Assembly (NCBI GenBank): GCA_003344405.1
Contig: NOWV01000134.1
Span: 142,638 to 206,637 of the forward strand
Source: Trichoplax sp. H2
Lineage: Eukaryota > Placozoa > Uniplacotomia > Trichoplacea
Reading direction: 5' to 3'
DNA: 64,000 nucleotides
Shown here: piece after piece, positions 46,297-57,600 of the stretch
Layout: each line of letters opens with the position of its first letter
Position numbering within the stretch: the stretch's first letter is position 1
Position numbers and translations under genes: made by a program
Notes under the pieces: generated by a model
Seen by the model: only the letters and a program-made list of their open reading frames with translations
What the model was told of the DNA's origin: nothing
Databases searched by the model: none

Positions 46297-49200
46297 ATGG
46301 CGGAGCTAAGGCATCAAGGCAAAGTTGCTGTTATAACTGGTGCTACAGAAGGGTAACTAGTGACTGATTGTTAAAGTTTTAGCCATTGCTATCTGGCTGT
46401 TGTAATTTCAAAATATGCAGTCGATCACTTGTTGCTATCGCCTATGTCGGACTGCAGACTAGTTGCATATCTTTGCATGCAAACCATAGTGGTAGTGTTT
46501 TGCAAATAGCACAACTTGCATTTCTTGTTCAGTTCCACCGAATGATAGCAACGAGTTGGTTTTACTGAGTGATAGCAACGAGTTAGTTCCACTATCTGTT
46601 ATGCACTCGATTACTTGTTGCTATCGCCTATGCCAGACTGCAGACTAGTTGCATACCTTTGCATGCAAGCCATAGTGGTAGTGTTTTGCAAGTAGCACAA
46701 CTTGCATTTCTTGTTCAGTTCCACTGAATGATAACAACGAGTTGGTTTTACTGCATGATAGCAACGAGTTGGTTTTACTGAATGATAGCAACGAGTTAGT
46801 TTTACTGAATGATAGCAACGAGTTAGTTTTACTGAATGATAGCAACGAGTTAGTTTTACTGAATGATAGCAACGAGTTAGTTCCACTGAATGATAGGAAC
46901 GAGTTAGTTTCACTATCTGTTATGCACTCGATTATTTGTTGCTATCGCCTATGCCAGACTGCAGACTAGTTGCATACCTTTGCATGCAAACCAAAGTGGT
47001 AGCGTTTTGCAACAGCCGTATAGTTAACTCCTTTAGATATTTCAAAGACGACAGAGAACTTTATCCATCGTATTGATTAAGCTGCTCTTATACCACTTGA
47101 AAAATGCTCTTTAATGAACCAATTAATACGCTATGAATGCTAATCTAGCTCACACACTATGCTGTGTGAATAAGATTACTGTCTACACATTCATATCTAT
47201 CACTCATTAAGGAAGCAGTTTATCATGTTTGATCGTTATATTAGTTAGTATTGGTTATTTAAAGCCTGTATGCATACCTTTGCATGGAGGTTATTATAGT
47301 ACTATTGTCAAAATAATATATCAGGACTTGCATTTCTTGCTAACTTCCACTTGATTACATAATTAAGTTTTCTTACTAAGTTGTACGTGAATAGACACTC
47401 ACAGAGTCTTACAATTTATCTACAATTAGGATCTATTTTGACAGTGTACTACAGCCGTATAGTATACTCCTGTAGATATTATAAGGGTGACAAGAACCCT
47501 ATGCATTGTACTGATTAAGCTGTTCTTGTATCGCTTCGAAATGTTCTTTAATTTTGGTTAATAACGTGCTGATATCGTTCCAAATGATATATCAAGACTT
47601 GCATTTTCGTTATATTCCACTTAATTACATGAATGAACTTTCTTACCAAATCGTTCATGAGTAGACACTCGTAGAGTCTTACAATCTAATCGATAAATAC
47701 GATCGACAGTATTTTGAGGATGTACTGTAGCATATAGTTTACTCCTATAGTCTTTTAGAAGGACGATAAAAACCTTATTCATCGCGTTGATTAAGCTACT
47801 ATTGTATCACTTTATAATGCTCTTGGATATGTTATTTAATATTGAAAACAGTTATCATTTCTTGTCATTATTTTGTTTAGCATTGGTTATGCAATTGCTG
47901 AACGTTTAGGGAAAGAAGGCGCTAAAGTGGTTATAAGTAGCAGGAAGCAAAAAAATGTCGATCAAGCTGTTAACAATTTGCGTAGTCAAGGTATCGAAGT
48001 CTTAGGTCGTATTTGTCATGTGGGTAAACGAGAACATCGAGAAGCCGTCATTGAAGATGTAAGCTTTAGCATGCTGCTAGATACAACCAATTGATTTGTT
48101 ACCATTATTGCACTTATAGCAGCATGAAGTTATTCTTTAAATTAATTGACAATCCTATAGGTAAAACTACTCAAGATTGATACGTGCTATAGTAAGATCA
48201 GAATCTTTGTAAAGTAAAAATAGTATCAATTTCTTTCTATAAAGGCGGTATCAAATTATGGTGGCATTGATATCTTGGTTTCTAACGCGGCTGTCAATCC
48301 AATTTATGGACGTATGCTAAAAGTAAGAATAACTTGGATCGTTTAATGAGCGCCGTATTATAAGCGTGTCTATAATTTCACTTGTTAGGCGTGCCAAATT
48401 TTGGCAACTTTTAGCTCATGAAAAGATTTCTCTTCTTAAATTGTTTAGGTTACTACTGAAGGAGTATGGGATAAGGTAATTAGTTTTTGCATTAATTATG
48501 GTTTCGATCGTAGTTATTGTTTGTGTAAGACTAAGGTAGTATATCGTTTAGCAACAGTCAACTGCAGTTCTAGCTTGCTTAGCCATAAAGAATAATTTGC
48601 TACTGTAATAGGGGCCCAATTAATATTATCACAGTGACAACTGAATCTTAGCTTAAATATTTTTTTACAGATATTTGATGTCAACGTTAAGGCTTCGTTC
48701 TTTCTAATAAAATCGGCTCTACCTTACATGAAGAATCGCAGGTAAATTTTTACACTGCCTGATTGATTCTCTAATATGATTTTAATCATTGCTTACGTTT
48801 TGTTCATAGTTAGCGGTTCCTTAATCATGATCTGAATAATAATTTACTCGGTGTCTTTTAGATATTCTAAATACTAATAAGCTGCTTTTGATTTTATCCT
48901 ACATAGCGGGGCTTCCATTACGCTAATTTCATCCATTAGCGGCTACTCACCGGATAATGTGAGTTTGCTATAGATTGTAGGCCTTCATGTATGTAAAGTA
49001 AGGCATACCTATTCTACCACCTTACTAGACTAATGTAAACTACACTTACTATATTTGAAGCTTTTTGGAGTTTATTGCGTAAGTAAAACCGCAATGTTAG
49101 GACTTGCCAAGAATTTAGCCTTAGAATTGGCTAAATATGGTATAAGAGTTAATTGCTTGTCTCCTGGATTGATTAAAACCCAATTAAGTAAACAGGTTAA

Positions 49201-50043
49201 GTGATCGTTTTAATAAATTTAAGGTTGAATTCCGTATCATTGTTGTTGGCTGAATTAAATTCTGTTGTTGTGTCTTCTTTTAGCTTTGGGATGGGCGTGG
49301 AGAAACATATATAAAGTCCAATATACCGTTAAGAAAGTAATGCCTCCTAAATCATGTTTCTAAATGATATTAATATTATCCGTCTACTTATATTATAGTA
49401 GTGTCTAAGAACGATAGCAATACCTAACATTTCGTTTATATTTAGGTATGGCTTGCCGGAAGATTGTGGCAAAATTGTATCATTTTTAGCCTCAAAGGAT
49501 GCAGCATTTATTACAGGCGAAAGTATTGTAGNNNNNNNNNNNNNNNNNNNNTAGACCTGTCAGAGGTTCAGTAACTTTTTACCGTTATCCGTGTACTGTA
49601 TGCTGTACAAAAGTACAGTACTGTTAATTGTACGGGTGGGGCATTTGATAACGTACCCATTTGTTAATAATTAATAGTTAGTATTACCATTCGACATTAT
49701 ATATATCCCGGTAATAGCCGGGCACTACTGAGTATATTCACAGCTATGCTTGTAGAATACTACTTTTCAATAATGCATTCACGGATGAAACCTTATTACA
49801 GTCTTTGATAGTAATTCGGCAATTATAATATCTGCTCTACATATCCTAATATGAAGAATAATGCTACTACTTATATTATAGTAGTGTCTAAGAACGATAG
49901 CAATACCTAACATTTCGTTTATATTTAGGTATGGCTTGCCGGAAGATTGTGGCAAAGTTGTATCATTTTTAGCCTCAAAGGATGCAGCATTTATTACAGG
50001 CGAAAGTATTGTAGCTTCTGGTGGTCAAGTGTCGAGGCTGTAG
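46297..50043 (+). CDS. DHRS4: DHRS4-type short-chain dehydrogenase/reductase, peroxisomal
   Basis: NADP(H)-dependent carbonyl/retinal reductase of the SDR family. Nine exons close exactly at 765 nt (254 aa): 46297-46352, 47881-48058, 48245-48322, 48449-48475, 48671-48741, 48907-48958, 49061-49195, 49284-49336, 49929-50043. The Rossmann cofactor motif is [44 protein letters not shown] and EGVWDK match vertebrate DHRS4 closely. The catalytic residues are S in ISSISG and the pair YxxxK in [17 protein letters not shown] follows. The chain ends SRL, a type 1 peroxisomal targeting signal also found in human DHRS4. The last exon also occurs, cut off by the N-gap, at 49446-49531; I used the complete copy after the gap. 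Intron 1 (1.5 kb) is filled with repeats. The exon 8 donor (49336) is chosen by phase. Confidence 0.93.
46415..47012. repeat. Minisatellite plus longer direct repeats in DHRS4 intron 1
   Basis: A 27-bp unit (TGATAGCAACGAGTTAGTTT plus TACTGAA) is repeated seven times at 46729-46917, with further units at about 46541-46590. The array is embedded in three copies of a longer unit starting at 46415, 46601 and 46922, recognisable by CTTGTTGCTATCGCCTATG and GCAGACTAGTTGCATA. Open frames across it (repeating NELVLLNDS) come from the 27-bp period, a multiple of three. Confidence 0.9.
47316..47830. repeat. 270-bp diverged tandem repeat in DHRS4 intron 1
   Basis: Two diverged copies begin at 47316 and 47586 (ATATATCAGGACTTGCATT and ATATATCAAGACTTGCATT) and share GTAGACACTC, AGAGTCTTACAAT and GATTAAGCT blocks in order. 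A third partial copy of the same tail lies at about 47012-47120. Confidence 0.7.
49384..49531. repeat. Left copy of DHRS4 last intron/exon, cut by the gap
   Basis: These 148 bp recur at 49867-50014 with one mismatch (A at 49474, G at 49957; Ile versus Val codon). The copy contains the acceptor and the first 86 bases of the last DHRS4 exon and stops at the N-gap. It is best read as the other allele rather than a second exon. Confidence 0.85.
49532..49551. other. Assembly gap (20 N)
   Basis: Run of 20 Ns between the two copies of the last DHRS4 exon. The 315 bp after it (49552-49866) hold a few GTAC palindromes and have no counterpart on the left side. Confidence 0.99.
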
Positions 50044-53000
50044 AATATCTAGTTTTGAATATTAGTTCTAGCCTCTTATTGCTACTGTCATGTTAAGATA
50101 ATACTGTACAGGTTTAATCATGAAACTATATCCCCATTATATTAATGATACTTTGCCAATAAACTGTACTACTGTATACTACTATTAAATGAGTATTAAT
50201 ATGGTAATGGCATTGTATCAGTATACTATAACTACATCTACAATGTACTAGTAACTGATTATTAGATTGTAGACTAGCAACTATACTTGCAGGAAAATAT
50301 CTCTCTTTATTGATTCTTCCAATCTCTTATATATCTATTCTTATCTGATACGCAACCAAACACGTACCATACAGTAACCGATAAGAATGAATTTAAAGAA
50401 ATATGTAATAAGATAATAGGATGCACTAGTAATAACATAACATAAATCCGTAACACTGATCATTCAGAGTTATCAACACGGCAAAACATATCAGTGTGTA
50501 TATATAAACATATATATTATCAAGGTCGAACATATATCTGCCAAAAATTCAAATATTGTGGAATGTGATGAGAGCTATTATTTCTCTGTTAATTACACCG
50601 TCATAAAAGGCAGTTTGATATCATTTCAGCATATCAAATTTATTATACTTATAAACAAATTTTCCAATCGTTATTCGCCTGACTCATCAGCAAATTAAAT
50701 TGATTACAGTATATTGATCATCTCGTTTGTAGATAGGTCACATATTATTTCGCTTTGGAGTTGATCTATCAGATCTTGAGGCAGTTCGACTAGGAGTCGG
50801 ACCGTAAGGGTAACTACTAACCGTCTATAAATAAGGAGACTTGCGGAAAAAGCTGATAAATTGAGATGCATATAAGAGCTAGTTCAATAACTTTTCTTAA
50901 GCGTAAGGTTGCAGTGCTAATCATACACAACACATTCATCTATAATAAGCGTATGTACACCAAGGCCATTTATGTAAAAATTGTAAGTAGTCACCAATAC
51001 ACAAGAAATAGAAATTCCATTAAAATTGAAATCGTCTGCAACTTCATCTTTTAATAATGGAATAGAACTAGGAGTTAAGAACAGATGTTAAAATATTCAG
51101 ATTTTAATAAGTGATAGTTAGACCTCATTAATACGAGTACGTGTGCACTGTGTATTGCCAGATCTGTCAACATTCATATATGGGTAAGGTTCCAATCACT
51201 ATTGACTAACTTTTGAGTAATCATTGAAATTGTACATATATAGATACTGAGAGGAACATATCTAGTTGCATACGTACGAGTATCTTACACTGGTAGTGAT
51301 CGATCATCTTGATAATGTTCCGGCTGTTATAAAGTTACAAAATTTCTAACGCAACTATAAGATGTTTAATTGCTATAAAGTAACTTTATTCTTTCGTAAC
51401 AAGCTACGAGTTTGAGTTGTCAACATTTTAAATAGCGATTTGAGATGTAGCTTGTCTTATGATTTACTAGTATGTTTTCTACTAAGGAAGGCTTAAGCCT
51501 ATACTGCATTGAAATAAATTTATCTTTAAATTAAATCACTTATTCTAGCTAGCTAGCCATTATTTGAACGATCTTCGGTTATGTCGAGATATCTTTGCAT
51601 AGAAGTATGACGCAGTCCTAATTTAATACTGTGACGGAGCTCGCTCCGATATGAATAATATTTTGATCTAATATGTGTAATAATATTATGGAGGTTGCCG
51701 ATCTCGGCAACAACCTAGTTGTTAATTGAGTTTTGTTATTAATTATCGTAGTAATATACAGCGTGGATATGGTGTTAGCAATTGAAATGTCAAGCTGTGA
51801 AGATTATGATGTTAGTTAATAAGGTGCTAATTAATAATATTAATTTGTGGCAAGTAATATGTAACACTCGAGCTAGTCGAATCTATAGTAAGCCCTGTAT
51901 TACACATCCTATATTTTAATGTGAATGATTAGCACCGATCTTATTTGTGTGACATATGAAGTTGTATATAAGCTTGATCATTACTTCTTAATCTGAGTTC
52001 CACTGAGGCTAACGTAGGGTACACTGGTACAAGCGTTAGCAAGCTAGCAATAAAGATCTTTATTAACCTAAACCTATCGTTTTGATTTGATTACTATAGT
52101 ATAGGAATAAGTTAGTTTTCCCTTACTGAGGATCTCCGGAGTTAGTCGGAGAACCATAGGAGTAGATAGACTACTTTAGGTACGTTCACAATAGCTGTTA
52201 TAGCTGTGATAAATACTAACTTTAAATATTTTAAAAATAAACTAATTATAATATGTCAAGATCTGTGCCTAAAAGATTCCGGCTTAATTAACTACGTCTT
52301 TTGTCTATATCTATCTGTTTAGCTTTTAATTTTATACGCTGTATTCAGATATATCATTTTGATAACAATTATATTTTTCTACCAAAAAATGACAATCACT
52401 ATTTACTCGACACTAATAATCATATAGCGGGCTATATTGAGAGCGATTGAGCATTATGATTAACATTGCAGCTTATCATACAAATATCTGCAATTGAAAT
52501 TTATTTTGGGTCAAGATATTGTATTAAATCATCACCAAGTGTTGTGCCTTATAGAAACTTCGAGTATATAACAAATATAAAAATTTTGTGATAATTGTAT
52601 TGTTAGCAACTATAGCAGAATTTAATCAATTTATTTTTGTTTCAGGCATATCCCAATGCCTTTACAAAATTGATGTTACAGTAACTAAATTTTATAACAG
52701 TCTCATATGTTCAGTGTCTTAATAAAAGCCGATTTTTTCTATTAATTGCGAATAATTATATTCAAGCTTAGATGAGTTAACTATACGAGTAGACTGTATC
52801 TAATGATTGCCAATAGTATACATGTGTAATACCTTGCTATTATTTTACCCATAATATTTACTACCTGCACTCTAAACATATTTAATAAATTCTATATTTA
52901 ATTTGCAAAAAATCTTTAGTTCCGCCATTTGGCTAACAGAGAATAAATTATGAATTGCAAGTTTGAACGAGGGTAATAAAATGGCACTAGTTTACGAACA

Positions 53001-53102
53001 AGAAATTGCTACATAAAGCTTTAATTTCATATTGAATATATAATTTTTAGAAGATTTAAAAGTAGAGACAGGATCAGAACTACGGCTATGCAAGGCATTC
53101 CG
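50044..53102. other. Non-coding sequence, mostly haplotype copy A
   Basis: From 50112 on this repeats the sequence found again after 54697. I recognise no gene in it. It contains a 0.58-kb insertion (51631-52211) absent from copy B. Confidence 0.5.
51631..52211. mobile_element. Insertion present in copy A only, flanked by AATACT
   Basis: Copy B is continuous at this site; copy A carries about 0.58 kb extra between two AATACT hexamers (51625-51630 and 52212-52217), which look like a target-site duplication. The insert has a TATATAAG box (51965-51972) and an AATAAAG signal 84 bp further (52049-52055), an order seen in LTRs. It also has a perfect 8-bp hairpin (51694-51711). There is no reading frame. 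A solo LTR or a non-autonomous element is possible; the ends do not show a clean TG...CA. Confidence 0.55.
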
Positions 53103-54676
53103 TCAATTTGAAGCGGTATTCTCCTAAATCAAGAAATAGACTTTGATGATTATTACTTACTGATTTTTGTTGAATGAAATAAATTGTGCCCTACCCTAGG
53201 TACTACTGTAGAAATCTGAATTGTTACTTTTATAATACTCGTATTAATATTGCTAAAAAATTACTTAAGAAAGTCAATAACTAGATTTTGAAAACTGCTA
53301 TTAACGATAAGGGACTTAAATTAAAGGTTGTAGTAAGTTTATTTAATAACTTTGATAATTAATCAAGAAAACCTATGATTATACCTCAGTGATATCATTT
53401 TCGCCTTTGTCATGGTTTTTACCACTAGCTGTAGCAGATTTACTCTTTTGTACATTGAGCAATGCTCGCCTACGTTTAGATAAGTTTTCAATTCAAATTT
53501 TAATGCACAGCATATAAGAAAATCGATGAAAAATATTTAACAACATCTCATATTAACATCAAATTAAGTTCACAAATTTTATTATTATTAAGCACTATCT
53601 GCTAATTAACTATAGCACTTAAAATAGAGTAGTCTATAATTAACAATGTTCTGTCAGATCCCATACTCTTTCATTTTTCGCTGCCTTTTAACTAGTTTAA
53701 TATCAAGATTTTCTTTTGATCTTCCATTCTGTTAATAATAAAAGGTAACAACTCAAATAAATCTAAGTTCAATTACTTCATTGAATAATGATTTTTAGGT
53801 TAAAATTTTACTCTTGAAGTGAGACTATTTTAGCTCAGGCTATTGCTGCATTTTAATCACAGATATATTAAATGTTTTGTAAGACAAGAACTGATTGAAT
53901 TTCTTCGAAATCTACTTACGCTGTAGTCTGCTAAGAATACATTCCTAAAACCGAATATAATGGCTATGAATAATCCCTAATTCAGAAAAAATCATTATTA
54001 TACTTCGATATGTTATAAAAAAAATTTGAAGACTATACCTTCATGTAAAACTAACATGTTAAATAGGTAAATTTTTGTTACCTGCAACAAAATGCATATC
54101 GCAAAAATGTATTGCGCGACCAAAGAATCCAATGTGGTAAAGATCAGAAAACATATCCACACAGGAAATGAAAATGCAAATAATATTATTCCATTTTCCG
54201 TTTCTTGTCTACGAATTTAGAAGCACAATTAGTTACAGAATCTGAAATAGTGTGTTGGCTTTGTAGCAATAATTAAAAATTTGAAAGATCTATCGTCCTA
54301 TAAAGATTACATTTTTATACTTTATGTCTACTATTCTTAAGTAGAGAAATGTGCACTTCTTAATTTATAGTCAACTCTATCCAAACTAACCTAATCGTAT
54401 TGAAATACCGATCGTTGTCTTTCTTCGTAGTAATTGGCCTGTTTTTAATCTTGATATAGGAGCAGGCGATTAAAACACAATTTCCCTGTCCAATTCGAAT
54501 GTCGAAAAAATAAATGTTAATACTTCATATTCTGAAACAGATACTACAAAGTAACTTTCAAGTAACTTATACCAATTTTATCGCAGTTGAATGACTTTAT
54601 GGTTGCAAGTAGAAGCAGTAAAATATAGATACTAATTCACTTTTATGATGTAACTAAGATGTAACTAACCAAGCCT
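53103..54676 (-). pseudogene. Second (allelic) copy of the adhesion GPCR 3' exons
   Basis: Exons homologous to those in copy B occur at 54438-54391, 54208-54082, 53976-53920, 53728-53667, 53469-53385 and 53123-53103, all open. Protein differences are few: RALLNVQ for RELLNAQ, KNHDKGEN for KNRDKGKN, ADYS for ANYS, and RKMK for RKLK. It has no exons for the ectodomain or TM1-5, so alone it cannot be a gene. I regard it as the other allele duplicated by the assembly, not a true pseudogene. The ITR isoform (CGATTAG at 54391-54397) differs from copy B at the donor of one exon. Confidence 0.75.
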
Positions 54677-54696
54677 NNNNNNNNNNNNNNNNNNNN
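54677..54696. other. Assembly gap (20 N)
   Basis: Run of 20 Ns exactly between copies A and B of the 4.5-kb duplication. Confidence 0.99.
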
Positions 54697-57600
54697 GTTT
54701 AATCATGAAACTATATCCCCATTATATTAATGATACTTTGCCGATAAACTGTACTACTGTATACTACTATAAAATGAGTATTAATATGGTAATGGCATTG
54801 TATCAGTATACTATAACTACATCTACAATGTACTAGTAACTGATTGTTAGATTGTAGACTAGCAACTATACTTCCAGGAAACTATCTCTCTTTATTAATT
54901 CTTCCAATGTCTTATATATCTATTCTTATCTGATACGCAACCAAACTCGTACCGTACAGTAACCGATAAGAATGAATTTAAAGAATTATGTAATAAGATA
55001 ATAGGATGCGCTAGTAATAACATAACATAAATCCGTAACACTGATCATTCAGAGTTATCAACACGGCAAAACATATCAGTGTATATATATATATATATTA
55101 TCAAGGTCGAACATATATCTGCCAAAAATTCAATTATTGTGGAATGTGATGAGAGCTATTATTTCTCTGTTAATTACACCATCATAAAAGGCAGTTTGAT
55201 ATCATTTCAGCGTATTAAATTTATTATACTTATAAACAAATTTTCCAATCGTTCTTCGCCTGACTTATCAGCAAATTAAATTGATTACAGTATATAGATC
55301 ATCTCGTTTGTAGATAGGTCACATATTATTTCGCTTTGGAGTTGATCTATCAGACCTTGAGGCAGTTAGACTAGGAGTCGGACCGTAAGGGTAACTACTA
55401 ACCGTCTATAAATAAGGAGACTTGCGGAAAAAGCTGATAAATTGAGATGCATATAAGAGCTAGTTCAATAACTTTTCTTAAGCGTAAGGTTGCAGTGCTA
55501 ATCATACACAACACATTTTTCTATAATAAGCGTATGTACACCAAGGCCTTTTATGTAAAAATTGTAAGTAGTCACAAAGCAGTTAATGTGATACTAATAC
55601 TGCTTAATTAATACTTAACGAAAGCAGCGAAAATCAAAACAGCTCAGTTTGACTCAGTATTAAGATGGAAGCTTATTCTATTAGATTACATCAGAGAATT
55701 GATCGGAAAATAAGAACCATCTCCGTATAAACAAATTCGATTCCGTAATTAATGAATGATCTATTGTTGACGTTAATTTAAGCCCTGGATCATCATCATA
55801 CTATGAGCAATCGCATGATATTACATCAATTGGTTTATAACTGGCATGTCTAAGTATTACTGCAACTGTTTTCCATTTAGCTGATAATTAATGAGTCATT
55901 CTTGTCAAGTCGCTAATTATTGTAAATATACAATCATGTAATAAACCTAGATCAAGCGTATGAAATAGCTAGGATAGTTTCGACTAAAAAGATGTGGTGG
56001 TATAGAAAAACTCAAATCTATCCTTTTAACTATTTTCCGTTTGGTGGTGGGACAAAAATTGTATAGGTAATCGATTAGGATTGCTAGAGCTTAAATTAAC
56101 TATTGTCATGATATTACAGAAAGTTGAATTGGCCAGTATACAAGAAATAGAAATTCCATTAAAATTGAAATCGTTTGCAACTTCATCTTTTAACAATGGA
56201 ATAAAACTAGGAGTTAAAAACAGATGTTATAATATTCAGATTTTAATAAGTGATAGTTAGACCTCATTAAGACGAGTATGTGTGCACTGTGTATTGCCAG
56301 ATCTGTCAATATTCATATGTGGGTAAGGTTCCAATCACTATTGACTAATTTTTGAGTAATCATTGAAATTGTACATATATAGATACTTAGAGGAACATAT
56401 CAAGTTGCATAAGTACGAGTATCTTACACTGGTAGTGATCGATCATCTTGATAATGTTCCGGTTGTGATAAAGTTACAAAATTTCTAACGCTAATATAAG
56501 ATGTTTAATTGCTATAAAGTAACTTCATTCTTTCGTAACAAGCTACGTGTTTGAGTTGTCAATATTTTAAATAGCGATTTGAGATGTAGCTTGTTTTATG
56601 ATTTACTAATATGTTTTCCACTATGGAAGGCTTAAGCCTGTAGTCCATCGAAAATAAATTATCTTTAAATTAAATCACTTGTTCTAGCTAGCTAGCCATT
56701 ATTTTGAACGATCTTCGGTTATGTCGAGATATCTTTGCATAGAAGTATGACGCAGTCCTAATTTAATACTAACTTTAAATATTTTAAAAATAACTAATTA
56801 TAATATGTCAAGATCTGTGCCTAAAAGATTCTGGCTTAATTAACTACGTCTTTTGTCTATATCTATCTGTTTAGCTTGTAATTTCACACGGTGTATTCAG
56901 ATATATCATTTTGATAACAATTATAATTTTCTACCAAAAAATGACAATCACTATTTACTCGATACTAATAATCATATAGCGGGCTATATTGAGTGCAATT
57001 GAGCATTATGATGAACATTGCAGCTTATGTTACAAATATCTACAATTGAAATTTATTACGGGTCAAAATATTATGTTAAATCATCACCAAATGTTGTGCC
57101 TTATAGAAACTTCGAGTATATAACAAAAATAAAAATTTTGTGATAATTGTATTGTTAGCAACTATAGCAGAAATTAATCACTTTATTTTTGCTTCAGGCA
57201 TATCCCAATGCCTTTACAAAATTGATGTTACAGTAACTAAATTTTATAACAGTTTCATATGTTCAGTATCTTAATAAAAGCCAATTTTTTCTATTAATTG
57301 CGAATATTATATTCCAACTTAGAGGAGTTAAATATACGAGTAGACTGTATCTAATGATTACCAATAATATACACGTATAATACCGTGCCATTATTTTACC
57401 CATAATATTTACTACCTGCACTCTAACCATATTTAATAAATTCTATATTTAATTTGCAAAAAATCTTTAGTTCCACCATTTAGCTGACAGAGAATAAATT
57501 ATGAATTGCAAGTTCTAATGAGGGTAATAAAATGGCACTAATTTACGAACAAGAACTTGCTACATAAAGCTTTAATTTCATATTGAATATATGCTTTTTA

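Larger units (their letters stand above)
50112..54676. repeat. Copy A of the 4.5-kb gap-flanking duplication
   Basis: Near-identical to 54697-59226 apart from scattered substitutions and two large indels. Copy A ends at the last base before the N-gap with the words CTAACCAAGCCT, which are also the end of copy B, and copy B starts at the first base after it. It carries the 3' exons of the minus-strand adhesion GPCR (53103-54438) but lacks the upstream ones, as expected for an unmerged allelic contig. Confidence 0.88.

Noticed and set aside
46611-46969. Repetitive 75-100-aa frames coding NELVLLNDS or CYHSVKLTR repeats
   Set aside because: Produced by the 27-bp minisatellite in DHRS4 intron 1, a multiple of three; open on both strands.
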